Source of the DNA: Alcaligenaceae bacterium SAGV5
Lineage (GTDB): Bacteria > Pseudomonadota > Gammaproteobacteria > Burkholderiales > Burkholderiaceae_B
DNA length: 64,000 bases
Reading direction: 5' to 3'
NCBI GenBank assembly: GCA_009360345.1
Contig: SPDP01000001.1
Span: forward strand, 1,426,001-1,490,000
Below the pieces are notes generated by a model. That model had not been told where the DNA came from. It searched no databases and worked only from the letters and a program-made list of their open reading frames with translations. Positions 17,236-27,300 of the stretch are shown here, one piece after another. A program made the translations under genes and the position numbers. Positions within the stretch are counted from its first letter, which is position 1. Each line of letters begins with the position of its first letter.

Positions 17236-18063
17236 ATGACAGAACCGCAACCGGCGCTTGCCCTGACCGAACTGCAACGAGACCTGCTCCGGCTGGCCCG
17301 CCCGCCGGCCCGCCGGCTCGCCATGGCCCGCATGCTGGGCGCTGGCGCGGCGGCTCTCGGCCTGCCAGGACTCTCGCGTGCCGGCGATGCCGCGTCCCTG
17401 GGCGCCTGCATCGCGCTGCCCGAGGAAACCGCCGGCCCCTATCCCGCCAACGGCGCTGGCCCCACCAGCAGCGCGGCCAACGTCCTGGCCTCGTCCGGCG
17501 TCATGCGCAGCGACCTGCGCAGCAGCTTCGGCGGCGCCGGCGGCACGGCCCAGGGCGTCCCCCTGCAATTGACGATCAGGCTGGTCGACGTCAGCATCGG
17601 CTGCGCGCCGCTGCCCGGCCTCGCGGTCTATCTATGGCATTGCACGCGCGACGGCGGCTATTCGCTGTACACCCGCGAACTGCGCGACGAGGACTTCCTG
17701 CGCGGCGTGCAGGTGGCCGACGCCCACGGCGAGGTCAGCTTCCAGACCATCTTCCCCGGCTGCTACCCCGGACGCTATCCGCACCTGCACCTGGAGGTCT
17801 ACCCCACCACGGGCGGCGCTCCACGCTACGACCGCAAATACCTGACCTCCCAGCTGGTGCTGCCGCAGGATGCCTGCGGCGCGGTCTACGGCGAAGCGCG
17901 GGGCTACGAATCCAGCCTGCATGCCTACGCGCGCATCAGCCTTGCGAAAGACGGGATCTTCGGCGACAACTCGCCGGCCGAGATCGCCGCGCAGACCGTC
18001 ACGATGAAAGGTCATCCGGCCCACGGCTACGCCGGCCGTGTCGTCGTCGGCATCCTGGGCTGA
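17236..18063 (+). CDS. Exported intradiol ring-cleavage dioxygenase-like protein
   Basis: 275 residues from ATG 17236, chosen over an earlier in-frame start that would overlap the LysR gene. An arginine-containing N-terminal segment (PARRLAMARMLGAGAAALGL), ending at SRAGD, resembles a Tat-type export signal, though the RR motif is degenerate. The mature part carries the intradiol fold: ACIALPEETAGPYPANG, PLPGLAVYLWHCTRDGGYSLY and GRYPHLHLEVYP with the expected metal-binding tyrosines and histidines. It would cleave a catechol-type substrate outside the cytoplasm. It is clearly different from the cytoplasmic enzyme at 12864. Confidence 0.78.
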   Translation: MTEPQPALALTELQRDLLRLARPPARRLAMARMLGAGAAALGLPGLSRAGDAASLGACIALPEETAGPYPANGAGPTSSAANVLASSGVMRSDLRSSFGGAGGTAQGVPLQLTIRLVDVSIGCAPLPGLAVYLWHCTRDGGYSLYTRELRDEDFLRGVQVADAHGEVSFQTIFPGCYPGRYPHLHLEVYPTTGGAPRYDRKYLTSQLVLPQDACGAVYGEARGYESSLHAYARISLAKDGIFGDNSPAEIAAQTVTMKGHPAHGYAGRVVVGILG

Positions 18064-18087
18064 AAGCCGGGCCGGCCGCGAAAACGA

Positions 18088-18119
18088 CGATGCCCCGGGG
18101 CGCGAGCCGCGGGGCATCG
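18088..18119. terminator. Hairpin between convergent dioxygenase and thiolase genes
   Basis: CGATGCCCCG (from 18088) pairs with CGGGGCATCG (to 18119). It lies between the convergent genes without a T run; a possible shared terminator. Confidence 0.5.
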
Positions 18120-18157
18120 GTGGCGGGCGCCGCCGGGGCGGCGCCGGAGCCCGGGAA

Positions 18158-19363
<1,206 letters not shown>

Positions 19364-19393
19364 GTTCTGTCTCGAATGGGGGATAAAGCTGTT

Positions 19394-20473
19394 CTAGGGG
19401 TTGCGACTGACGTTGGTGACCGGGCGTACACCCGCCCAGGCGTTCTGCAATAGCGCGCGGATGGCCGTGCGCTCGATGGGACGCGGGTTCCAATAGGGAT
19501 TGGACACCGCGATGTCGGCGGCGCGATCGAGATCGGCCTCCAGCATGCCGAGATCCCGCAGGGCAACGGGCGCGCCGTTGTCGCGGGCAAGGTCGTAGAG
19601 CCCCGCCGCCGCGTCCTGGGCGCCGATGGCGCGCGCGATGCGCGCCATGGCGTCCGGCACGGCCGGGGCGTTGTAGGCCATCGCATGCGGCAGCACGATG
19701 GTATGGCATTCGGCGTGCGGCAGGTTGAAGCTGCCGCCCAGCGTGTGGCAAAGCTTGTGGTGCAGGGCCATGCCGACGTTGCCCAGCACGGTGCCGCACA
19801 GCCAGGCGCCATACAGCGCCCGCGAGCGGGCCTCGATGTCGCCGGCCTGCCGCACGATGCCCGGCAGCGCGCGGGCGATGGCCGCCAGCCCTTCCTCCGC
19901 CATCAGCGACATGATGGGATTGCTGTCCTGCGCGTACAGGCCCTCGGCGGCATGCGCCATGGCGTTCATCGCGCTGGTCACCGACAGCCCCACCGGCAGT
20001 CCCGTCGACAGCTCGGGATCGTAGATCACGGTACGCGGCAGCACCCGCGCGTCCTTGCCTGTCTTTTTCAAGCCGCCTTCGGTGATGCCGTAGATCGGCG
20101 TCATCTCGGAGCCGGCGTAGGTGGTGGGAATGGCCAGGATGGGCAGCCCGGATTCGAGCGCGATGGCCTTGCCCAGTCCCACCGTGGAGCCGCCGCCAAT
20201 GGCGACGGCGCAATCGGCGTCCAGCCGCCGCGCCTCGTCGCGCGCCTGGCGGGCGGCCTCGATGGGCACGTGCATGACCGCCCCGTCGAAGATGCCCGCC
20301 GCCTTCGCCCCCAGCAAAGCCGCCACGCGCTCGGCCAGCTTGCGCTGGCCCGGCGTGGACAACACCAGCGCCCGTTGCGCGCCCAGCAACCCGATCTCCC
20401 GCTCCAGGTGCTGCAGCGAGCCCGCGCCGAACACCACGCGGGCGGCATTGGCGTTGTAGACGAAGGCGTTCAT
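19394..20473 (-). CDS. Maleylacetate reductase
   Basis: 359 residues; ATG at 20471-20473 gives the family start MNAFVYNANAARVVFGAGSL. Iron-alcohol-dehydrogenase fold with the nucleotide-binding AIGGGSTVGLGKAIAL, the PTTYAGSEMTPIYGIT loop and the metal-region HHKLCHTLGGSFNLPHAECH. It reduces maleylacetate to 3-oxoadipate with NAD(P)H. It sits 30 bases upstream of pcaF and 4 bases after pcaJ, linking ring cleavage by the hydroxyquinol dioxygenase to the 3-oxoadipate steps. Confidence 0.92.
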   Translation of the reverse strand: MNAFVYNANAARVVFGAGSLQHLEREIGLLGAQRALVLSTPGQRKLAERVAALLGAKAAGIFDGAVMHVPIEAARQARDEARRLDADCAVAIGGGSTVGLGKAIALESGLPILAIPTTYAGSEMTPIYGITEGGLKKTGKDARVLPRTVIYDPELSTGLPVGLSVTSAMNAMAHAAEGLYAQDSNPIMSLMAEEGLAAIARALPGIVRQAGDIEARSRALYGAWLCGTVLGNVGMALHHKLCHTLGGSFNLPHAECHTIVLPHAMAYNAPAVPDAMARIARAIGAQDAAAGLYDLARDNGAPVALRDLGMLEADLDRAADIAVSNPYWNPRPIERTAIRALLQNAWAGVRPVTNVSRNP

Positions 20474-20477
20474 GGCG

Positions 20478-21116
20478 TCAGGCCTTGCGCAGCGGCACGC
20501 CGCACAGGCGCTGCAATTCGTCGAAGGACAGCCCGTCGACCACGTCGCTGGCGTAGACGCCATCTTTCTTGATGTCGAACACGGCCAGGTCGGAATAGAC
20601 ACGGCTCACGCAGCCGACCCCCGTCAGGGGATAGGAGCAGGTTTCCACCAACTTGCTGGAGCCCGTCTTGGTCAGCAGGTCCATCATCACGAACACCTGC
20701 TTGGCGCCGATAGCCAGGTCCATCGCACCGCCCACGGCGGGGATGGCGTCCGGCGCGCCGGTGTGCCAGTTCGCCAGGTCGCCCTTGACCGACACCTGGA
20801 AGGCGCCCAGCACGCAGATGTCCAGGTGGCCGCCGCGCATCATCGCGAAGGAATCGGCATGGTGGAAATAAGCGGCGCCGGGCAGCGCGGTCACCGGCTG
20901 CTTGCCGGCGTTGATCAGGTCCCAGTCCTCCTGGCCCTTCTCAGGCGCGGGCCCCATGCCCAGCAGGCCGTTCTCGGTGTGCAGCAGGACCTCGCGGTCC
21001 GCCGGCAGGTGGTTGGCCACCAGCGTGGGCAGGCCGATGCCCAGGTTGACGTAGGCGCCCTCTGGAATGTCGCGCGCCACGCGCTGGGCCATCTGGTCTC
21101 GATTCATCTTGTTCAT
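20478..21116 (-). CDS. pcaJ: 3-oxoadipate CoA-transferase, subunit B
   Basis: 212 residues of the class I CoA-transferase beta subunit. ARDIPEGAYVNLGIGLPTLV is typical, and the active-site glutamate is the one in LLHTENGLLGMGP (about residue 48). It works with PcaI to make 3-oxoadipyl-CoA from 3-oxoadipate and succinyl-CoA. It starts 11 bases after pcaI. A succinyl-CoA:3-ketoacid (SCOT-like) role is the main alternative, but the flanking maleylacetate reductase and thiolase favour 3-oxoadipate. Confidence 0.9.
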   Translation of the reverse strand: MNKMNRDQMAQRVARDIPEGAYVNLGIGLPTLVANHLPADREVLLHTENGLLGMGPAPEKGQEDWDLINAGKQPVTALPGAAYFHHADSFAMMRGGHLDICVLGAFQVSVKGDLANWHTGAPDAIPAVGGAMDLAIGAKQVFVMMDLLTKTGSSKLVETCSYPLTGVGCVSRVYSDLAVFDIKKDGVYASDVVDGLSFDELQRLCGVPLRKA

Positions 21117-21127
21117 CTGCGTGTTCC

Positions 21128-21817
21128 TCAGGCGGCCTGTTGGGCGTTGGCTTGGGCCCCGACGGCCACCACGCGCTTGACGAAAATGCCGGGCGTCACG
21201 ACCGCTTCCGGATCGAGCTCGCCCAGTTCGACGGTTTCGTGCACCTGGGCGATGGCCATCCTGGCGGCGGTCGCCATGATGGGCCCGAAGTTGCGCGCCG
21301 TCTTGCGATAGGTCAGGTTGCCCCAGCGATCGCCCTTGTAGGCCGAGATCAGCGCCACGTCGCCGTGGATGGGGTACTCCAGCACGTAGTCGCGGCCGTT
21401 GATGTGCCGCGTTTCCTTGCCTTCGGCCAGCAGCGTGCCGAAGCCGGTGGGCGTGTAGAAGGCGCCCACGCCCGCGCCCGCGGCGCGGATGCGCTCGGCC
21501 AGGTTCCCCTGGGGCACGAGTTCCAGCTCGATCTTCTTGGCGCGATAGAGCTCGTCGAACACGTAGGAGTCGGTCTGGCGCGGGAACGAGCAGATCACCT
21601 TGCGCACGCGCCCGGTCTGCAGCAACGCGGCCAGGCCCGTATAGCCATTGCCGGCGTTGTTGTTCACCACCACGAGATCCTTGGCACCCTGTTCGATCAG
21701 CCCGTCGATCAGGGCATTGGGCAAACCGGCGGTACCGAAGCCGCCTACCAATATGGTGGAGCCGTCCTTGACGCCGGCCAGCGCTTCGGCCACCGAAGCC
21801 ACGATTTTGTTGATCAT
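21128..21817 (-). CDS. pcaI: 3-oxoadipate CoA-transferase, subunit A
   Basis: 229 residues. ATG at 21815-21817 was chosen since MINKIVASVAEALAGVKDG is the usual N-terminus and upstream sequence is promoter-like. CoA-binding elements GGFGTAGLPNALIDGLIEQG and VVNNNAGNGYTGLAALLQTG are present. It is the alpha subunit paired with PcaJ and the first gene of the minus-strand pcaIJ-reductase-pcaF set. A promoter and operator-like repeats lie just upstream. Confidence 0.92.
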   Translation of the reverse strand: MINKIVASVAEALAGVKDGSTILVGGFGTAGLPNALIDGLIEQGAKDLVVVNNNAGNGYTGLAALLQTGRVRKVICSFPRQTDSYVFDELYRAKKIELELVPQGNLAERIRAAGAGVGAFYTPTGFGTLLAEGKETRHINGRDYVLEYPIHGDVALISAYKGDRWGNLTYRKTARNFGPIMATAARMAIAQVHETVELGELDPEAVVTPGIFVKRVVAVGAQANAQQAA

Positions 21818-21886
21818 GTATGTCTCCGCACGATGCCTGCCGCCCGGGACGGGCGCAGGTGGCGTACCTGATTGCAAAAACAAAAA

Positions 21887-21942
21887 GTTCTATACGCGAA
21901 CTATTGTTCGAATATTAAACATCTATTATGCACGAGGGGCAA
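21887..21942 (-). promoter_or_regulatory. Predicted pcaI promoter with GTTC/GAAC operator-like repeats
   Basis: Minus strand: TTGCCC (21942-21937), 17-base spacer, TTTAAT (21919-21914). Immediately downstream, the plus strand reads GTTCTATACGCGAAC (21887-21901), an inverted GTTC-N7-GAAC, with a further GTTCGAA at 21906-21912. GTTCG-type repeats are typical of IclR-family PcaR/PcaU operators, so pathway-specific control by such a regulator is plausible. No IclR gene is in the window. Confidence 0.5.
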
Positions 21943-21974
21943 GAGGCCAGAGTCATCATAAGCCGCCACGGCCG

Positions 21975-24332
21975 TCATTCCGAGCGCGATCCGGCGGGCA
22001 GCCCGCGTACGGTGACGCGCACGCTGTCGTAACGGCCGCCCTCGTCCATCACCGTGACCGTATGCGCGCCGTTTTCGGTGAAACGCAGGGAGACCGGGCT
22101 TGCGCCGTCGGTGCGGCGGACCGGCCTGCCATCCACCATCCACCACAGCCCGCCCTCGCCCCCCAGCGCCCGCAATTGCACGTCGATCCGGTCCCGCCCC
22201 GGCACCGGGCGCAGGATGGCGCCCCCATCGAGGCCTTCCAGCCGCACGCCGGCGCCCGCATGGGCGGCCGCCGCGCATGCGGGATGCCAGCTCGCCGCGC
22301 CGGTTCCCGGCAGCATGCCCGCCTCCGCCCATGGCTGCAGGGCCAGGGGCCAGCGCGCGGCCTGCCTGGGCGTGCCCGGCACGCGGCATCCCGGATCCGT
22401 GCGCATCCCCGAACGGGGATCGACCCAGACCGTCTCCACCAGGCCGCCCGGCGTCCCGCGATCGGGCAGCGTGGGCGGCACGGCATCGTCCAGCGACCAG
22501 GCCTGGCGGCGTTGCAGGCACATGCCGTCGGGCGTGCTGTCGGCCCGCAGGCCCAACGGCCAGCAAACGGACTGGGCGCGCACCGATGCGGGCGGCACGC
22601 GGGGCACGGGCACCGCCGACGGCAGCGCCGCCACCAGGTCCTGCAACAACGGTGCGGCGACGTTGGCGCCGAAGAAGCCGGGATTGGGCGTGCCGTCGGG
22701 CCGGCCCACCCAGACCCCCAGCGTCCAGGTATCGGTCACGCCCACGGCCCAGGCGTCGCGAAAGCCGAAGCTCGTGCCGGTCTTCCAGGCCAGCCCGCGG
22801 CCGCCGGCGTAGAACGGCCGGTCGGGCCGGCCGCCGCTTTCGAGGATGTCGCGCACGATGAAGGCCGCGCCCTCGCTCATGATGCGGGACTCGATGCGTG
22901 GCTCATCGGCGGTCAGCCGGACGCGGCCAGCCATGCCGCCACGGGCCAGCGCACGATAGGCGCCCACCAGTTCCTCCAGCGTGGTGCCGGCCCCGCCCAG
23001 GATCAGGCTCAGGTTCGGCGCCGCGCCCGCCGGGATGCGCAGGCGCAGTCCGCCCGCGCGCAACGCCGAGGCGAAGCGCGCGGGACCGATGCGGTCGAGC
23101 AGGTCGACCGCGGGCACGTTGAGCGAACGCTGTAACGCCTCGGACACGCTTACCGCGCCGGAGAAGGACGCCTGGAAATTACCCGGCCGGTAGCCGCCGA
23201 ATGTCTGCGGCGCGTCGACCAGCAGGCTCTCGGAATGGATCATGCCCTCGTCCAGCGCCATGGCGTACAGGAAGGGCTTGAGCGTGGAGCCCGGCGAGCG
23301 CACGCCCCGGACCATGTCCACATGGGCCGCCCGGCGGGCGTCCGAGAAATCGGCCGACCCCGCGTAGACCCGTGCCTCCAGGCTGTCGTTGTCCATCACG
23401 AGTACGGCCATGGAGACTTTGGGCGGCAGCGTGTCCACGCGGTCCAGCAGCATGTTTTCGACGATGGACTGCCATTCGGCATCCAGGGTCGAACGGACCA
23501 CGCGCCGGGCGGCCATGGACCCTTGCTGCGGCCGCTGCCGCAGCCGTTCGGCTGCCAGCGGCGCCAGCCAGTGGCCGCGCAGCGGCTGCGCGATCACGCG
23601 TTCGATGCGTGCGTCCGCGGCCACCTCGGCGCTCCATCGTCCGCGCTCGGCCAGGCGGGCGAGCACCTTGTCGCGCGCGGCCCGGGCCGCCTCGGGCGCA
23701 CGGTCGGGACGCAGCCGGGACGGGGCCTGCGGCAACGCCGTCAACAGCGCGGCCTCGGCATGGCTCAGTTGGCGCGACGGCTTGCCCAGGTAGGAACGGC
23801 TGGCCATCTCCACCCCTTCCACGATGCCGCCCATGGGCGCGTGGTTCAGGTACAGGGTCAGGATGTCGCGCTTGGACAGATGCCATTCCAGTTGCGCCGC
23901 CCGCGCCATCTGGCGCAGCTTGGCGCCCATGCCGCGCGGCGCGCCGCGCAGCGCCGGATCGATCATGCGCGCCACCTGCATGGTCAGGGTCGAACCGCCC
24001 GAGACGATACGGCCCGAGCTCGCCCACTGCCAGGCGGCGCGCGCCATGGCGTAGGGGTTGATGCCCCAATGCCAGTAGAACCAGCGGTCCTCGTAGGTCA
24101 GCAGCGCCTGGAGATAGAGCGGGGACACGTCCTCGGGCGAGACGGGATAGCGCCAGATGCCATCCTCGCTCGGATAGGCGCGCAAGGGGCTGCCGTCGGC
24201 CGACGTGACCACGAGGCCGCCATCGGCCGGCCGAAGGGCCTGGGCCGGCAGCGGATGCATCCGGTCCGCCGCCCACAGCGCCCCCAGCGCGACCGCTCCC
24301 GCCGCCGCCGCGGCGACCCAGCGCCGCCTCAG
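21975..24332 (-). CDS. pbpC: Penicillin-binding protein 1C (peptidoglycan glycosyltransferase/transpeptidase)
   Basis: About 785 residues if it starts at CTG 24332. An N-terminal membrane segment (WVAAAAAGAVALGALWAADR) precedes the GT51 domain with LLTYEDRWFYWHWGINPYAM and GGSTLTMQVARM; then comes the transpeptidase domain with SPGSTLKPF (serine nucleophile), SLN and KTG (AWKTGTSFGFRDAW), and the C-terminal domain typical of PBP1C. No ATG, GTG or TTG occurs in frame between far inside the neighbouring gene and ATG 24260, which would delete the membrane anchor. CTG 24332 has GGAGG six bases upstream and overlaps the alpha-2-macroglobulin stop (CTGA). The pairing with that gene mirrors E. coli yfhM-pbpC. 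Confidence 0.92.
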   Translation of the reverse strand: MRRRWVAAAAAGAVALGALWAADRMHPLPAQALRPADGGLVVTSADGSPLRAYPSEDGIWRYPVSPEDVSPLYLQALLTYEDRWFYWHWGINPYAMARAAWQWASSGRIVSGGSTLTMQVARMIDPALRGAPRGMGAKLRQMARAAQLEWHLSKRDILTLYLNHAPMGGIVEGVEMASRSYLGKPSRQLSHAEAALLTALPQAPSRLRPDRAPEAARAARDKVLARLAERGRWSAEVAADARIERVIAQPLRGHWLAPLAAERLRQRPQQGSMAARRVVRSTLDAEWQSIVENMLLDRVDTLPPKVSMAVLVMDNDSLEARVYAGSADFSDARRAAHVDMVRGVRSPGSTLKPFLYAMALDEGMIHSESLLVDAPQTFGGYRPGNFQASFSGAVSVSEALQRSLNVPAVDLLDRIGPARFASALRAGGLRLRIPAGAAPNLSLILGGAGTTLEELVGAYRALARGGMAGRVRLTADEPRIESRIMSEGAAFIVRDILESGGRPDRPFYAGGRGLAWKTGTSFGFRDAWAVGVTDTWTLGVWVGRPDGTPNPGFFGANVAAPLLQDLVAALPSAVPVPRVPPASVRAQSVCWPLGLRADSTPDGMCLQRRQAWSLDDAVPPTLPDRGTPGGLVETVWVDPRSGMRTDPGCRVPGTPRQAARWPLALQPWAEAGMLPGTGAASWHPACAAAAHAGAGVRLEGLDGGAILRPVPGRDRIDVQLRALGGEGGLWWMVDGRPVRRTDGASPVSLRFTENGAHTVTVMDEGGRYDSVRVTVRGLPAGSRSE

Positions 24333-27300
24333 CGCGCGCCTCCGCGCGGGTCGTTGACCACCAGCGGGCCGGAAGACGCGCCCACCGCGCGGATCTCGGG
24401 ACGGTACATGTCCTCGACCACCGGCGCGGGCACGACGAAGCGGCCCGGCGTGACCACCCGCACGCGGTAGAACACGGTCACCGGCCCCTGGATGCCCACG
24501 GCCGCGACATAGCGGTCGTCGCGATACTCGCGATGCTTGATGCGCGTGTCGTTCAGCGCCTCGGACACCTGCACGCCGCCGACCTTCCAGTCCGCCATGT
24601 CCGGCCCCTGGCTCAGGTTCATGTTCTCGACCTCCAGTCCCGCGGGCACCCGGTCCACCACCAGCGCATCCTCGATGCGGCGATCGGAAGCGACATCCAG
24701 CTTGACGATCAGCATTTCGCCGGTCTGCAGCGGACGGCCGTTCCAGGGCCGCCCGTCCGACTCGTACCAGTTGCGCGAAATCGTGACGCCCGAGGCGCGC
24801 GGCGCCTCGGCCTGGCGCGGATAGCCCTGCACGTCCACCTCGACGAACAGCGGGTCGGCCTGTGTGTTGACGACCTCGACCCCGCCGGCCAGTTGCGCGG
24901 CAGTGAAGCTGCGCGCCTCGGTGTCGCGCGAGCTGAGTTGCTGCTCGCCCTGGGCCGTGCGCAGCATCGCCGTCCATTGCGCGCCCGCGACGCCGCCCGC
25001 CGCCCGCGCGGCCAGGAACAGCGCCAGTTGCTCCTGGGTGGACAGATAGCTGCGGCTGCCCAGGCGGCCCGCCACGTCGCCCAGCAGGGCCTCGCGCCGC
25101 GGATGGTCGATCTGGTGCTGCATCATCAGCGCATACGACATCGCGTAGTCGCGCAGCGCCGAACCGTAGTCGCCCAGCCACTCGCCATAGCCGCCGTAGC
25201 GATTGGCGTCGATGCCGTAGCCGCGCGTCATCGCCTCGTCGAAGGCCGACCGCGCGCGCGTCTCGTCGCCCATGAGCTTCAGGGCGATGCCCAGGTGCAC
25301 CAGCGGCAGCGGCGACCTCGACCGGTCCTGGTAGTTGTCGTAGAGCACCCGCAGCGTGGAAAGCGGCGCCTTCTGCTCCCGGGCCAGGACATAGGCCGCG
25401 TTGGCCAGTTCGGCGAAGCGGCGATGGCTGTCGCGCAGCAGGTTGTAGTCGCTGTCGCGCAGCCGCTGGCCCGGGCCGGCGGCAAGCCGGGCCAGCAGGT
25501 TCTGCGGCAGGCTGGGGAAATTGGCCGACGATTGCTGCAACTGGGCGAGCAGCCAGTCAGAGGCGCGGCGCGACACCAGGTCGGGCACATTGAAACCCGC
25601 CGTGCGCGCGTCCTGCAGGAAGCCCGTCACATAGGCCGACAGCCAGACCTCCTGGGCGCCGTCACCCCACAGCGCGAAGCCGCCGCCAGCCTTCTGCATG
25701 CCGGCGATGCGGCCGACCGCGCCTTCGACCATGCGTTCTCGCTCGGCCCGCGTGCGCGGCGTCAGCCCCCAGGCGCGGGCCTCGTCCTCGCCGATGAACA
25801 CGTGCGGATAGGCCGCGCTGGCGGTCTGCTCCAGGCATCCATAGGGATAGTCCAGCAGTCCCTGCACCAGGCGCTTCACGTTGAACGGCGGCTTGTTGGA
25901 AATCGCCACGCTGGCACTGGCCGAGTCCGGATACAGCTTCGAGATCCAGCCGGACTCCAGTTTCAGGCTCTCGCCCTGCCCCAGCCTGACACGGCGCACG
26001 TCGCGCGTCGCCGCGACCGGCGGCTGGACCTGCAACAGCGACTCACGCACGATGCGGATCGGGTTCGCTCCCGCGCCGTCGACCGTCAGCCGCAGCCGGC
26101 CCAGCCCGTAGGCGCCCGTCGCCTCGGCCACGAAGCGCAGGGTGGCGCGCTGCTGGTTGGCCAGGCTCACGCTTTGCGCCCCCCCGCGTATCCGCACGGG
26201 GTCCAGGCCCTCCAGGTTCACCGTCAGCGTCTGCGGAGCGCCGCTCAGGTTGGTCACGTCCAGCGCGATCGCGGCTTCGTCGCCGGGACTGATGAAGCGC
26301 GGCGTCGACAGCTCGGCCACCACCGGCGCCGCCACCACCATCTCCGCCTGCGCATTGCCGAAGCGGTCGGGCGTGAAGGCCGAGGCCATCAGGCGCAGCG
26401 TGCCGTTGAAATCGGGCAGGTCGAGCGGGATCTGCGCCTCGCCCTGCTCGTCCAGCCGCACCGGGCCGCTGAACAAATCCACCAGCCGCACCTTGACCGG
26501 CATGCTGCGGGTGTCGCGCATCGCGGCGTCCCCGCCCCATTTCAGCCTGCCCTGCGTGCCCTCCATCTTCTCGATCAGCTTGCCGTACAGGTCCAGCAAC
26601 TCCGGCGCATAGCGATGCTTGCCGAAGAAGAAATCGAAGGGATCGGGCGTCGCGTAGCGCGTGATGTTCAGGATGCCCACGTCGACCGCGGACAGCGTCA
26701 CGTACGCCTGCTGGCCCTGCCCCGCGTTGCCCACCTTGACCTTCACGGTCGTCCGCTTCTCCGGCAGCACCTTGGGCGGCGCGGCCAGTTCCACCGCCAG
26801 CTTGCGGTCGTCGCGGGACAACGGCAGATAGACCAGTCCCAGCGCGCGCGCCGGCGTGACGCGGTCGCCCTGGCTGCCCGGCCGGAACACCGTGACCGAC
26901 ACGTACAGGTCGTGGCGGCTCCAGTCCTTGCCGACGGGGATCTCGACCGTGGACCCCGCCGCCTTCACGCTGGTGCGCCGGCTCCACAGCATCGTGCCGC
27001 CCTCGACCGCGATCAGCGCCTCGCCGTCGTGGGGTGGCGTGATCGAAAGCTTGACCGTATCGCCCTCGCGCACCGGCGCGTGATCCAGCTTGAGCTGTAC
27101 CCGGTCCGGCCGATTGCCCATCTCCTCGGCGTCCTGGGCTCCCCAGCCGGCATAGAAACGGTAGCGCAGCGTGTCGCCGTTTTCCGGGTCGCTCAGTTCC
27201 AGCCGGTAGCGCCCCCACTTGACCGGCACGCCGAACTTCACGCGCTCGGGCAGCGCCAGCACGCGCGACTCGACCAGTTCCTCGGTTTCGGTGAACCCGC

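Noticed and set aside
24333..25181. 283-residue upstream extension of pbpC
   Set aside because: It lies entirely inside the alpha-2-macroglobulin gene in another frame and is Arg/Gly-rich without homology-like features.
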